DNA of 43,190 nt. Origin: Actinomadura sp. KC06. GTDB lineage: Bacteria > Actinomycetota > Actinomycetes > Streptosporangiales > Streptosporangiaceae. Of the stretch, positions 23,869 through 31,606 are shown in pieces (positions within the stretch are counted from its first letter, which is position 1; the number at the start of each line of letters is the position of its first letter). The notes beneath the pieces were generated by a model that was not told the DNA's origin, did not search any database, and worked only from the letters and a program-made list of their open reading frames with translations. A program made the position numbers and the translations under genes. The DNA is taken from positions 1 through 43,190 of the forward strand of contig NZ_SMKT01000068.1 in assembly GCF_004348735.1 (NCBI RefSeq). The letters run 5' to 3'.

Positions 23869-25011
23869 ATGTCCGCCCTGACGCTGAGCCGCGTACACCG
23901 GGTGCGCCGCGTCGCCTGGACGGTCCTGCTCTGGTCCGCGACCGTCCTGTACCCCTTCGTCCTGATCGCCACGGTGATGAACGGCACGAACGGCTTCGCC
24001 GGCGTGGAAGTCTTCGTGTCGGCCCTGTTCACGGTGCTGGTGGCGGCCTTGCTGCAGCGCCATCCGCTGCCGGGCCAGGGAGTCCTGCTGCTGGCCTGGA
24101 CCTGGGCCCTTCTGCAGATGCCCAACGGAGGGATGGCCGCGCTGCAGATAGTGATCACCGCCGTCGGCGTCGGCTACATCGCGGCCACCCGCCGGCGCAG
24201 GGTGTCGCTTCCGGTCGCCGCCGGGACGCTCACCGTCCAGGCCCTGTCCGCCGTGGTGCTCCTGCACGCCGACGAGGTCGTGCTCATGACCGTCGTCCTG
24301 GCGGTCGCCGTCACCTGGCTGGCGGGGAACTCGGTCCGGGTGCGGCGGGCGAACGCCGAGATGATGCGCGTCCAGGCGACGGCGCAGGCGGTGGCGGCCG
24401 AGCGGCTGCGGATCGCGCGCGAGCTGCACGACATGGTCGCGCACAGCATCGGCATCATCGCGATCCAGGCGGGCGTGGGCGGACGGGTGATCGACACGCA
24501 GCCGGCGGAGGCCCGCAACGCGCTGGACGCCATCGAGGCCACCAGCCGCGACGTCCTGTCCGGCCTGCGGAGGATGCTCACCGCGCTCCGCAAGGACGAC
24601 CCGGGCGCCGCGCCGCTCGGGCCGTCCCCGGGCCTGGGCGAGCTGGACCGGCTGGCGGACGCGGCCAAGGACGCGGGCGTGCGGGTCGACGTCCGCTGGA
24701 AGGGCGAGCGGAGGCCGCTGCCGCCGGACGTCGACCTGTCCGCGTACAGGATCGTCCAGGAGGCGGTCACGAACGTGGTGCGTCACGCGGGCACGACCGA
24801 CTGCCGGGTGACCGTCGGGTACGGGGACGGGGAGCTGTCCATCGAGGTCGACGACGACGGGCGCGGCGGCGTGGTCGGCACCGGGTACGGCATCGTCGGC
24901 ATGCGGGAGCGGGTCGGCCTGCTGGGCGGCGAGTTCACGGCGGGGCCGCGTCCGGGCGGCGGGTTCCGGGTGGCGGCGCGGATCCCCGCGCCGGTGGCGG
25001 CGGTGGCATGA
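23869..25011 (+). CDS. Sensor histidine kinase, DesK/NarL (HisKA_3) type (380 aa)
   Basis: Five or six TM helices (about 15-152) form the sensor. A HisKA_3 domain follows with His187 in 'RIARELHDMVAHSIGIIAIQAG' and an HATPase_c domain ('YRIVQEAVTNVVRHAG', 'VDDDGRGG', 'GYGIVGMRERVGLLGG'). The lack of an extracellular domain suggests membrane-state or intramembrane sensing. Its stop overlaps the response-regulator start (ATGA), making a two-gene operon, probably autoregulated through the upstream palindrome. Signal unknown. Confidence 0.94.
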   Translation: MSALTLSRVHRVRRVAWTVLLWSATVLYPFVLIATVMNGTNGFAGVEVFVSALFTVLVAALLQRHPLPGQGVLLLAWTWALLQMPNGGMAALQIVITAVGVGYIAATRRRRVSLPVAAGTLTVQALSAVVLLHADEVVLMTVVLAVAVTWLAGNSVRVRRANAEMMRVQATAQAVAAERLRIARELHDMVAHSIGIIAIQAGVGGRVIDTQPAEARNALDAIEATSRDVLSGLRRMLTALRKDDPGAAPLGPSPGLGELDRLADAAKDAGVRVDVRWKGERRPLPPDVDLSAYRIVQEAVTNVVRHAGTTDCRVTVGYGDGELSIEVDDDGRGGVVGTGYGIVGMRERVGLLGGEFTAGPRPGGGFRVAARIPAPVAAVA

Positions 25012-25676
25012 CCGTCCGCGTCGTGCTGGCCGACGACCAGCCGCTGATCCGGGCCGGGCTGCGCGTGCTGGCCGCCGACACCCCCGACCTGGAGATCGTC
25101 GGGGAGGCGGGGACGGGCGCCGAGGCGGTCCGGCTGGTCGAGGAGGTCCGCCCGGACGTGGTCGTGATGGACATCCGCATGCCCGACATGGACGGCATCG
25201 AGGCGACCCGGCGGATCACCGCGGCCCGCGTGCTGATGCTGACGACGTTCGACGACGACGAGTACGTGTACGGCTCGCTCCGGGCGGGCGCGAGCGGGTT
25301 CCTCGTCAAGGACATGGCGCTGGAGGAGATCCTCTCGGCGATCCGCGTCGTGGCCGGCGGGGACGCCCTGATCGCGCCGAGCGTCACCAAGCGGCTGATC
25401 GAGGAGTTCGCCGCCGGGCCCGGGCCGAGGGCCGCGCCCAGGCCGCCGCGTCCGGCGGACGGCGTCACGGAGCGGGAGCGGGAGGTGCTGACGCTGGTCG
25501 GGCGCGGCATGTCCAACCAGGAGATCGCCAAGGAGCTGTTCATCAGCGTGGCGACCGCGAAGGCGCACGTGGCCCGGCTGCTCGCCAAGCTGGACGCCCG
25601 CGACCGGGTCCAGCTCGTCATCATCGCCTACGAGATGGGCCTCGTCACGCCCTCTACCGGCGGTAGTACTACCTGA
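25008..25676 (+). CDS. NarL/DesR-type response regulator (222 aa)
   Basis: The receiver domain carries Asp55 ('VVVMDIRMPDMDGIEA'), 'ADDQP' and Lys in 'GFLVKDM'. A LuxR HTH follows near 155-215 ('VTEREREVLTLVGRGMSNQEIAKELFISVATAKAHVARLLAKLDARDRVQLV'). It is translationally coupled to the kinase. Its last codons contain the palindromes that probably act as the operator of the following BlaI gene. Confidence 0.95.
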   Translation: MTVRVVLADDQPLIRAGLRVLAADTPDLEIVGEAGTGAEAVRLVEEVRPDVVVMDIRMPDMDGIEATRRITAARVLMLTTFDDDEYVYGSLRAGASGFLVKDMALEEILSAIRVVAGGDALIAPSVTKRLIEEFAAGPGPRAAPRPPRPADGVTEREREVLTLVGRGMSNQEIAKELFISVATAKAHVARLLAKLDARDRVQLVIIAYEMGLVTPSTGGSTT

Positions 25677-25707
25677 CGTGGTCAGCGTCCAGGGCGTCGG
25701 ATAATCT
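25654..25707 (+). promoter_or_regulatory. Operator palindromes and leaderless promoter of the BlaI-like gene
   Basis: CTACCG-G-CGGTAG (25654-25666) and GGTAGTACTACC (25662-25673) overlap. They are followed by -35 TGGTCA (25679-25684), a 17-nt spacer and -10 TAATCT (25702-25707), which lies 7 nt before the GTG. BlaI-family operators are typically built of TAC/GTA half-sites, as here. Confidence 0.6.
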
Positions 25708-25714
25708 GGCTGGC

Positions 25715-26098
25715 GTGAAGGGTCTGGGAGAGCTTGAACGCACGGTCATGGAGGTCCTGTGGGCGCGGGAGGACGCCGGCCACGACGCGGCGACGGCCCG
25801 TGACGTGAGCCGCGCGCTCGCCAACGACCGCGACCTGGCGCACACTACGATCATGACCGTGCTGGACAGGCTCGCCAAGAAGGGCTTCCTCGCGCGCGAG
25901 CGCGACGGCCGCGCGTGGCGGTACCGCCCGGTCGCGAGCCGGGAGGGCTACGTCACCGAGCTGATGCTCGGCGCGCTGAACGAGACGGGCGACCGCGACG
26001 CGGCGCTCGTCCACTTCGTCCAGTCGGTGTCGGAGGACGAGATCGACGTGATCCGGCAGGCCCTCGCCGGCCTCACAGGCAAGGAACCTCCGGCATGA
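25715..26098 (+). CDS. BlaI/MecI/CopY-family transcriptional repressor (127 aa)
   Basis: A winged-helix domain ('GLGELERTVMEVLWARED', 'TARDVSRALANDRDLAHTTIMTVLDRLAKKGFLARERDGRAWRYRPVASREGYVTELM') is followed by a dimerisation helix ('HFVQSVSEDEIDVIRQAL'). Family members are released from DNA by proteolysis or ligand. The gene overlaps the M56 peptidase (ATGA), reproducing the BlaI-BlaR1-type pairing. No beta-lactamase gene is nearby, so the regulon may lie elsewhere. The GTG start is preceded by a leaderless promoter. Confidence 0.93.
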   Translation: MKGLGELERTVMEVLWAREDAGHDAATARDVSRALANDRDLAHTTIMTVLDRLAKKGFLARERDGRAWRYRPVASREGYVTELMLGALNETGDRDAALVHFVQSVSEDEIDVIRQALAGLTGKEPPA

Positions 26099-27003
26099 CC
26101 GGCACCGCCCTGCTCGCATTGATCTCACTGGGGACCGTCGGCGGGGCGCACTGGCTGGCCCAGGCCCGGTGGACATGGCGCACCCCGCGCCTCGGAATCG
26201 CGCTCTGGCAGGCCCTCGGGCTCTGCTGGGGCGTCGCGACGATCGGCGCGCTGCTCGGGCTCGCGCTGCTGCCGTACGGGAGGGGCGTCCTCGGCGGGCT
26301 GCCCGGCCTGTACGACGACCAGGCCGCCCGGCTGAACGCCGTGCAGGTCGCGGCGCTGCTCGCCGCCGTCAGCCTCACCGGCGTGCTGCTGGTCATGCTG
26401 ATGTACGCGGTGGTGCGGGTCGTCCGGGCCCGGCGGCGGCACCGGGCGCTGCTGGCGCTGGTGTCGCGCTACGACTCGGCCGTCCCCGGCACCCTCGTCC
26501 TCGATCATCCCGGTGCGGCGGCGTACTGCGTGCCGGGCGTGCGCTCGTCCAAGGTCGTGGTCAGCGCCGGGACGATGGCGCTCCTCGACCGCGGCGAGCT
26601 GGCCGCGGTCCTCGCGCACGAGCGGGCCCACGCGCGCGAGCGGCACGATCTCGTGCTGCTGCCGTTCGCGTCGCTGCGCCAGGTGTTCCCGCAGTTCCGG
26701 CTGGTCGCACGGTGCCTGGACGCGGTGGAGCTGCTGATCGAGATGGCCGCCGACGACCGGGCCCGGCACGGCCGCCCGCCGCGCGAGCTGGCGACCGCGC
26801 TGCTGCGGTTCGCCGCCGCCCGTCCGGCCGCCGCGCCGTCCGGCACGCTCGGCGTCGCGTCCAGCGGCGACATTCCGGTGATGGCGCGGGTGAACCGGCT
26901 GCTGGAGCCGCAGCAGCTGCCCCGCATGTCCCGGTTCGCCGCGACGGTCGCCGTCCCCGTCATCGCCGGGGTTCCGCTGCTCCTCGTCGTCCTGCCCCAT
27001 TAG
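26095..27003 (+). CDS. M56-family membrane metallopeptidase, BlaR1/MecR1-like without sensor domain (302 aa)
   Basis: TM helices near 1-18, 38-62 and 84-110, then the zinc motif HERAH (175-179, 'VLAHERAHARERHD') with a third ligand probably in 'ELLIEMAADDRA'. A final TM lies at 280-300. It lacks the penicillin-binding sensor domain of true BlaR1, as is usual in actinobacteria. It is translationally coupled to the BlaI-like repressor, which it may cleave directly or indirectly. It ends 2 nt from the convergent DinB-like gene. Confidence 0.92.
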   Translation: MTGTALLALISLGTVGGAHWLAQARWTWRTPRLGIALWQALGLCWGVATIGALLGLALLPYGRGVLGGLPGLYDDQAARLNAVQVAALLAAVSLTGVLLVMLMYAVVRVVRARRRHRALLALVSRYDSAVPGTLVLDHPGAAAYCVPGVRSSKVVVSAGTMALLDRGELAAVLAHERAHARERHDLVLLPFASLRQVFPQFRLVARCLDAVELLIEMAADDRARHGRPPRELATALLRFAAARPAAAPSGTLGVASSGDIPVMARVNRLLEPQQLPRMSRFAATVAVPVIAGVPLLLVVLPH

Positions 27004-27005
27004 GT

Positions 27006-27704
27006 TCAGCCGAGCACGAGCGGGAGCTTGGCGGCCAGGTCGCCGTCCAGCGCGGCCTTCTCGGCGTCCGTGGCGGCGCGGCGGCCGGTGCCGATCAGGA
27101 GCGCGTCCGTGTCGGAGAACGGCGCGGGGAACCGCGCGCCTGCGATCTTCTCCAGGGACGCGCGGGCTGCCGCGAGGGTCTCGGCGGGCGGTCCGGCGGC
27201 TCCGGGCAGGTGTGCGATGAGGTCGAGGTGGTGGAGCGTCCATTCCATGTTGTAGGCGGACAGGTAGTCGCCCGCCGTCAGCACCTTGTCCTGGGTGCTG
27301 ACGCGGGCGGACGGGTCGGCGAGCTCGGCGGCCCGCCCCGCGGCCGACCCGACGTCATCGAAATGGAACTTCAGCAGCCTGGGCTCGCCGTACGCGGCGG
27401 CCAGCCTGGGGATCAGCGCGTCGAGCGGGTCGTCGCCGGTCGGGGGCTCGACCAGGTCCCAGTAGGTGACCGAGTCCGCGGTGGGTTCGGTGTCGGCGGG
27501 CGTGACCAGCGTGATCAGGACGTCCTGGGCGTCGATGATCAGGTGGCAGACCAGGTCCCGGACGAGCCAGCCGGTGCAGCCGGACGGACGTTCCATGTCC
27601 TGGCCGGAGAGGTCGCCGACCGCCGCGCGGAGCGCCGTCCAGGAGCGCGAGAAGAGATCCACTTCGGCACCGTAATGCCGCGCCGGAACGGCGGACAAAC
27701 CCAT
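27006..27704 (-). CDS. Maleylpyruvate isomerase N-terminal/DinB-like (mycothiol-dependent superfamily) protein (232 aa)
   Basis: The four-helix DinB-like bundle has 'GCTGWLVRDLVCHLIIDAQDVL' (His in the metal-binding region) and 'YNMEWTLHHLDLIAHL', recalling the 3-His metal site of maleylpyruvate isomerase-type and mycothiol-S-transferase proteins. The ATG at 27704 follows the MFS stop by 1 nt, so it is cotranscribed with the exporter. A detoxification role (thiol transfer to a toxic compound that is then exported) is plausible but unproven. Confidence 0.82.
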   Translation of the reverse strand: MGLSAVPARHYGAEVDLFSRSWTALRAAVGDLSGQDMERPSGCTGWLVRDLVCHLIIDAQDVLITLVTPADTEPTADSVTYWDLVEPPTGDDPLDALIPRLAAAYGEPRLLKFHFDDVGSAAGRAAELADPSARVSTQDKVLTAGDYLSAYNMEWTLHHLDLIAHLPGAAGPPAETLAAARASLEKIAGARFPAPFSDTDALLIGTGRRAATDAEKAALDGDLAAKLPLVLG

Positions 27705-27705
27705 T

Positions 27706-29163
27706 TCACGCCTTCACGATCGTCGTGGACGGCTCGGCGGCGGCGTCGGCGGGCGGTGCCGCCGGCGGGCGGCGCAGGACGAGGGCCGAGACGGCGAGAG
27801 CGGCGACCAGCAGGCCCGCGGAGACACCGAACGCCAGGTGGTAGCCGCCGGTGAGCGCGGTGGCGGCGTCCCGCCCGTCCAGCCGGAGGGTCTCGGTGCG
27901 GGACGCGGCGAGCGTGGTCAGGACCGCGACGCCGAGCGCCATCCCGACCTGCTGGACGGTGGTGAACAGCCCGGAGGCGACGCCCGCGTCGTCCGGGCGG
28001 GCGCTGGACATGCCGAGCCCGGTCAGCGACGGCAGGACGAGCCCTCCCCCGGCGATCAGCACGAACACGGGAAGCAGGTCGGTGACGTAGTCGGCGTCCA
28101 CCGGGACGGTCGTGAGCCAGACCATCGCGCCGATGAGCAGCACGAGGCCCGCCATCAGCACGGCGCGCTCGCCGAAGCGGTTCGACAGCCGCGCGGAGGC
28201 GAACAGCGACACCGCGCCGATCAGCACGGCCGCCGGGAGCATCGCCAAGCCGGTGCCGAGCGCGCCGTAGCCGAGGACCTGCTGCATGTAGAGGGCGACG
28301 ACGACCTGGAACGCGAACATCGCCGACAGGGTCAGCAGCTGCACGGCGTAGGCGCCGGACACGTTGCGGGAGCGCAGGATCCGCAGCGGCATCAGCGGGG
28401 TCGCGGCGCGGGCCTGGCGGGCGACGAACCCGGCGAGGAGGGCGAGCGACACGGCGCCGAGGCCGAGGGTGTGCGTGGAGATCCATCCGTGGCTCTCCAC
28501 CTTGACGATCGTGTAGATCCCGAGCATCAGCCCGGACGTGACGAGCAGCGCGCCCGCGAGGTCGGCGCCCGCGGCCAGCCCGAGGCCGCGGTCGCGCGGG
28601 AGCGCCGGGAGCGCGAGCAGGATCGTGGCGATGCCGATCGGGAGGTTGATGAGGAAGATCCAGTGCCAGTTCAGCGCGTCGGTGAGCACGCCGCCGAGCA
28701 CCTGCCCGATGGACGCCCCTGCGGCGCCGGTGAAGCTGAAGACGCCGATGGCCTTCGTCCGCTCGCGGGCGTCGGTGAAGAGCGTGACGAGGATGCCGAG
28801 GACGACGGCGGACGCGAGCGCGCTGCCGACGCCCTGCAGGAACCGCGCGGCGATCAGCAGCCCGGACGTCGTCGCGGCGCCCGCGAGCACGGACGCGGCG
28901 GTGAACAGGGCGTTCCCGGCGAGGAAGAGCGTGCGGCGGCCGATGAGGTCGCCGAGGCGTCCGGCCAGGAGGAGCAGGCCGCCGAGCGGGATCAGGTAGG
29001 CGTTCATCGTCCAGCTGAGGCCGGCGGGCGTGAAGCCGAGGTCGTCCTGGATGGCGGGCATGGCGACGGTGACGATCGAGCCGTCCAGGATCGTCATCAG
29101 CATCGTGGCGGACAGCACGCCGAGCGCGGCCCAGCGGGAACGGAGCGGTGAAGGCACGGTCAT
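27706..29163 (-). CDS. MFS drug exporter, DHA2 (14-TM, EmrB/QacA) family (485 aa)
   Basis: The protein starts 'LGVLSATMLMTILDGSIVTVAMPAIQDDLGFTPAGLSWTMNAYLI', a DHA2 TM1-TM2 signature, and has 'GRLGDLIGRR' (motif A) and 'GAAGASIGQVLGGVLTD' (motif C, antiporter). Fourteen TM helices are expected. It exports multiple hydrophobic compounds by proton antiport. A TACGGT box 7 nt before the ATG and an AACAAAAC element 7 nt further up mirror the marR promoter, suggesting MarR control. Confidence 0.95.
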   Translation of the reverse strand: MTVPSPLRSRWAALGVLSATMLMTILDGSIVTVAMPAIQDDLGFTPAGLSWTMNAYLIPLGGLLLLAGRLGDLIGRRTLFLAGNALFTAASVLAGAATTSGLLIAARFLQGVGSALASAVVLGILVTLFTDARERTKAIGVFSFTGAAGASIGQVLGGVLTDALNWHWIFLINLPIGIATILLALPALPRDRGLGLAAGADLAGALLVTSGLMLGIYTIVKVESHGWISTHTLGLGAVSLALLAGFVARQARAATPLMPLRILRSRNVSGAYAVQLLTLSAMFAFQVVVALYMQQVLGYGALGTGLAMLPAAVLIGAVSLFASARLSNRFGERAVLMAGLVLLIGAMVWLTTVPVDADYVTDLLPVFVLIAGGGLVLPSLTGLGMSSARPDDAGVASGLFTTVQQVGMALGVAVLTTLAASRTETLRLDGRDAATALTGGYHLAFGVSAGLLVAALAVSALVLRRPPAAPPADAAAEPSTTIVKA

Positions 29164-29170
29164 AGGAGAG

Positions 29171-29191
29171 ACCGTAGCAGATAGTTTTGTT
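29171..29191 (-). promoter_or_regulatory. Leaderless promoter and candidate MarR site of the MFS gene
   Basis: On the minus strand AACAAAAC (29191-29184), 7 nt, TACGGT (29176-29171), 7 nt, ATG. The same layout precedes marR. Confidence 0.5.
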
Positions 29192-29211
29192 ACAGACGAT
29201 CCTTGTCGGAC

Positions 29212-29700
29212 CTACTTTGTGCGCTCGCGGGCCCGGCGCACCGGCTTCGGGCCCTCGGACGGAGTCGCCAGATGCCCGCTGACCAGCGCGTTCAACGCTC
29301 GCAGCAGCACCTCCCGATCCTCGCGCGGGAGCGAGCCGAGGGCCGCCTCATGGACGCCGTCCACGATCTCCTGGCTGCGCGCGGCGACCCGGGCGCCCTC
29401 GTCGGTGACCGCGATGACCCGGGCCCGCCGGTCCCTGGACGACGGGCGCCGCTCCGCGAGCCCGGCCTTCTCCAGGGCGTCCACGGTGACGACCATCGTG
29501 GTCTTGTCCATGTCGCCGATCTCGGCCAGCTGGATCTGGGTGCGCTCCTCCTCCAGCGCGTGCACCAGGACGCAGTGCATCCGCGGCGTCAGCCCGATCT
29601 CGGCGAGCGCCGCCGTCATGCGGCTGCGCAGCACGAGGCTGGTCCGGTCGAGGAGGAACGACAGGTCGGGGCTGGTGCGGGCGGGGGCCATCGACGTCAT
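29212..29700 (-). CDS. MarR-family transcriptional regulator (162 aa)
   Basis: A winged helix-turn-helix is visible ('LTPRMHCVLVHALEEERTQIQLAEIGDMDKTTMVVTVDALEKAGLAERRPSSRDRRARVIAVTDEG') including the beta-wing 'SSRDRRARVI'. It lies directly upstream of the MFS exporter on the same strand (48-nt gap) and probably represses both genes until a ligand binds. ATG at 29700 is preceded at 6 nt by TAGGCT (leaderless). Confidence 0.94.
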   Translation of the reverse strand: MTSMAPARTSPDLSFLLDRTSLVLRSRMTAALAEIGLTPRMHCVLVHALEEERTQIQLAEIGDMDKTTMVVTVDALEKAGLAERRPSSRDRRARVIAVTDEGARVAARSQEIVDGVHEAALGSLPREDREVLLRALNALVSGHLATPSEGPKPVRRARERTK

Positions 29701-29706
29701 GCCGCC

Positions 29707-29727
29707 AGCCTACCCAATGGTTTCGTT
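29707..29727 (-). promoter_or_regulatory. Leaderless promoter and candidate MarR site of marR
   Basis: On the minus strand AACGAAAC (29727-29720), 7 nt, TAGGCT (29712-29707), 6 nt, ATG. It matches the MFS promoter element in sequence and position. Confidence 0.5.
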
Positions 29728-29738
29728 CTGGATTATCT

Positions 29739-29767
29739 GCGACCAGTCGCATCTGATGGTCTACCCT
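29739..29767 (+). promoter_or_regulatory. Promoter of the trp-leader/trpS transcript
   Basis: -10 TACCCT (29762-29767) has a weak -35 (GCGACC, 29739-29744) at 17 nt. It lies 7 nt before the leader-peptide ATG, so the leader peptide mRNA is probably leaderless. Confidence 0.5.
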
Positions 29768-29774
29768 GGAGGGC

Positions 29775-29813
29775 ATGAACCGCACCGCGTGTCAGGGCTG
29801 GTGGCCGTCCTAG
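29775..29813 (+). CDS. trp leader peptide (12 aa, tandem Trp codons)
   Basis: The ORF encodes MNRTACQGWWPS. The two adjacent UGG codons (29799-29804) sit directly before and overlap the first segment of an RNA secondary structure. Stalling of the leading ribosome at these codons under Trp-tRNA shortage is the sensing step of ribosome-mediated attenuation. GGAGG occurs just upstream at very short spacing; leaderless initiation is more likely. In Streptomyces coelicolor an auxiliary, indolmycin-resistant trpS is known to be controlled by such a leader. Confidence 0.88.
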   Translation: MNRTACQGWWPS

Positions 29814-29869
29814 GACGGCCGACACCCACGCACGCCATCGGGCCGTCCACCGGACGGCCCTTTCGCTTT
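29803..29869 (+). terminator. Transcription attenuator: 1:2 / 2:3 / 3:4 alternating stems with intrinsic terminator
   Basis: Segment 1 GGCCGTCC (29803-29810) pairs with segment 2 GGACGGCC (29813-29820). Segment 3 GGGCCGTCC (29840-29848) pairs with segment 4 GGACGGCCC (29852-29860), a 9-bp stem with a 3-nt loop followed by TTTCGCTTT. Segment 2 is also perfectly complementary to segment 3 over 8 bp, giving the antiterminator. A ribosome stalled on the Trp codons covers segment 1 and favours 2:3. Confidence 0.88.
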
Positions 29870-29922
29870 CCTCGGTGACGCGGCCAGGTCCGGCGGACGG
29901 CCGGACCAACCGAGGAGAAACC

Positions 29923-30975
29923 ATGGAAACCACCCCCGACGGCGGCCTGCGCGCCGCCGAAGACCGGGCCCGCGAGCTTGAGGAGCGCATCGCCGCCGAG
30001 CCCGGCGCGTTCCGCATCCTGACCGGCGACCGTCCCACCGGGCCGCTGCACCTCGGCCACTACTTCGGCACCCTCGCGAACCGGGTGCGGCTCCAGCGCG
30101 CGGGCGTGGAGCTGTTCGTGCTGGTCGCCGACTACCAGGTCCTCACCGACCGGGACGTCGCCGAGCGCCTGGACGAGCACGTCGAGGGGCTCGTCGCCGA
30201 CTACCTCGCGGCGGGGATCGACCCGTCCACGGCGACGATCTTCCGGCACAGCGCCGTGCCCGCGCTGAACCAGCTCATGCTGCCGTTCCTGTCGCTGGTC
30301 TCGATCGCCGAGCTGAACCGCAACCCCACCGTGAAGGACGAGATCGCGTCGTCGCGGCAGGCGTCGGTCAGCGGGCTGATGTTCACCTATCCCGTCCACC
30401 AGGCCGCCGACATCCTGTTCTGCAAGGCGAACCTCGTCCCCGTCGGCAAGGACCAGCTCCCCCACCAGGAGATCACCCGGACGATCGCGCGCCGCTTCAA
30501 CGAGCGGTACGCGCCCGTCTTCCCCGTCCCCGACGCGCTGCTGTCCGCCGCGCCGAGCCTCCTCGGGACGGACGGCCAGAAGATGAGCAAGAGCCGCGGC
30601 AACGCCATCGCGCTGTCCGCCGGACCGGACGAGACCGCCCGGCTCATCAGGCGCGCGGTGACCGACGACGACCGGCACATCACGTACGCGCCGGACACGC
30701 GTCCCCAGGTGTCCACGCTCGTGCGGATCGCCGCGCTGTGCCAGGACCGCGACCCGCACGCCGTCGCCGCCGAGATCGCGGACGGCGGGGCCGCCGCGCT
30801 CAAGAAGGTCGTGACCGACTCCGTCAACGAGTTCCTCCGCCCGATCCGCGCCCGCCGCGCCGAGCTCACCGCCGACCGGACGCACCTGCGCCGCGTCCTC
30901 GCCGAGGGCGAAAAGCGCGCCAACGCCATCGCGGACCGCACCCTGGAGGAGGTCAGAGCAGCAATGGCCTCCTAA
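29923..30975 (+). CDS. trpS: Tryptophanyl-tRNA synthetase, probably auxiliary/stress-inducible copy (350 aa)
   Basis: This class Ic synthetase shows the HIGH-like 'GPLHLGHYFG' (43-46), 'QASVSGLMFTYPVHQAADILF', 'VGKDQLPHQEITRTIARRFN' and KMSKS loop 'DGQKMSKSRGN' near residue 220. ATG at 29923 follows GAGGAG. It lies downstream of a Trp-codon leader peptide and terminator, so expression should rise when Trp-tRNA is scarce. By analogy with S. coelicolor TrpRS1 it may be a second, antibiotic (indolmycin)-tolerant enzyme; whether another trpS exists in the genome cannot be seen. Convergent with and overlapping the tetR gene by 4 nt. Confidence 0.94.
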   Translation: METTPDGGLRAAEDRARELEERIAAEPGAFRILTGDRPTGPLHLGHYFGTLANRVRLQRAGVELFVLVADYQVLTDRDVAERLDEHVEGLVADYLAAGIDPSTATIFRHSAVPALNQLMLPFLSLVSIAELNRNPTVKDEIASSRQASVSGLMFTYPVHQAADILFCKANLVPVGKDQLPHQEITRTIARRFNERYAPVFPVPDALLSAAPSLLGTDGQKMSKSRGNAIALSAGPDETARLIRRAVTDDDRHITYAPDTRPQVSTLVRIAALCQDRDPHAVAAEIADGGAAALKKVVTDSVNEFLRPIRARRAELTADRTHLRRVLAEGEKRANAIADRTLEEVRAAMAS

Positions 30976-31598
30976 TGGTTCTGGCGCGGGGCCAGGCCGT
31001 GGACGACGGCCGCCACGAGGTCGTCCACGACGTCCACGGAGACCTCACGTGCGATCCCCCGGCCCTGGAACAGGACCGACAGCACCGATTCGTGGCAGGC
31101 TCCGACGATCATGGAGGTGGCGGCGTCGACGCGGGCGTCGGCGGCGAGGCGGCCGAGGTCGCGCTCGGCCCGCAGGTAGGCGGCGAGGCGGCGGTTCCAG
31201 TCCTCCTCGCCGCCGCTCAGCTCGGCGAACCGGGCGAGGACGTCCGGCCGGGCGAGCAGGCCGGCCAGCGCGGGCAGCAGCGCGTTGTGCACGATCAGCC
31301 CGTGCCGGACGTAGGCGCGCAGGTTCTCCTCGACCGTCCCGGCGCCGGGCTCGGGCAGCGGGCCGAGCCCGGCCCCGACCGACTCCGCGCGGGCGCGCAG
31401 CGCGTGCGCCAGCAGTTCCTCCTTGCCGGCGAAGTGGTTGTAGAGGACGCCGTCGGCGACGCCGGCCGCGCGGGCGATCTCCCGGACGGTCGGCACCGCC
31501 GCCCCGCGCTCGGCGAGCATCCGCTCGGCGGTGGCGATCAGGTGCTGGCGCAGGGTGCGGTCTCCGGCGCGCAGCGCGGCCGCTTTTCGAGGTGACAT
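30972..31598 (-). CDS. TetR/AcrR-family transcriptional regulator (208 aa)
   Basis: The N-terminal HTH ('LRQHLIATAERMLAERGAAVPTVREIARAAGVADGVLYNHFAGKEELLAHAL') is typical. The C-terminal ligand domain ('VRHGLIVHNALLPALAGLLARPDVLARFAELSGG') gives no ligand. ATG at 31598 is preceded by TACGAT at 8 nt (leaderless) and by a 9-bp-arm inverted repeat just upstream of that box, so autorepression is likely. It lies downstream of the methyltransferase gene on the same strand (34-nt gap). Confidence 0.92.
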   Translation of the reverse strand: MSPRKAAALRAGDRTLRQHLIATAERMLAERGAAVPTVREIARAAGVADGVLYNHFAGKEELLAHALRARAESVGAGLGPLPEPGAGTVEENLRAYVRHGLIVHNALLPALAGLLARPDVLARFAELSGGEEDWNRRLAAYLRAERDLGRLAADARVDAATSMIVGACHESVLSVLFQGRGIAREVSVDVVDDLVAAVVHGLAPRQNH

Positions 31599-31606
31599 CA
31601 CGCCGA

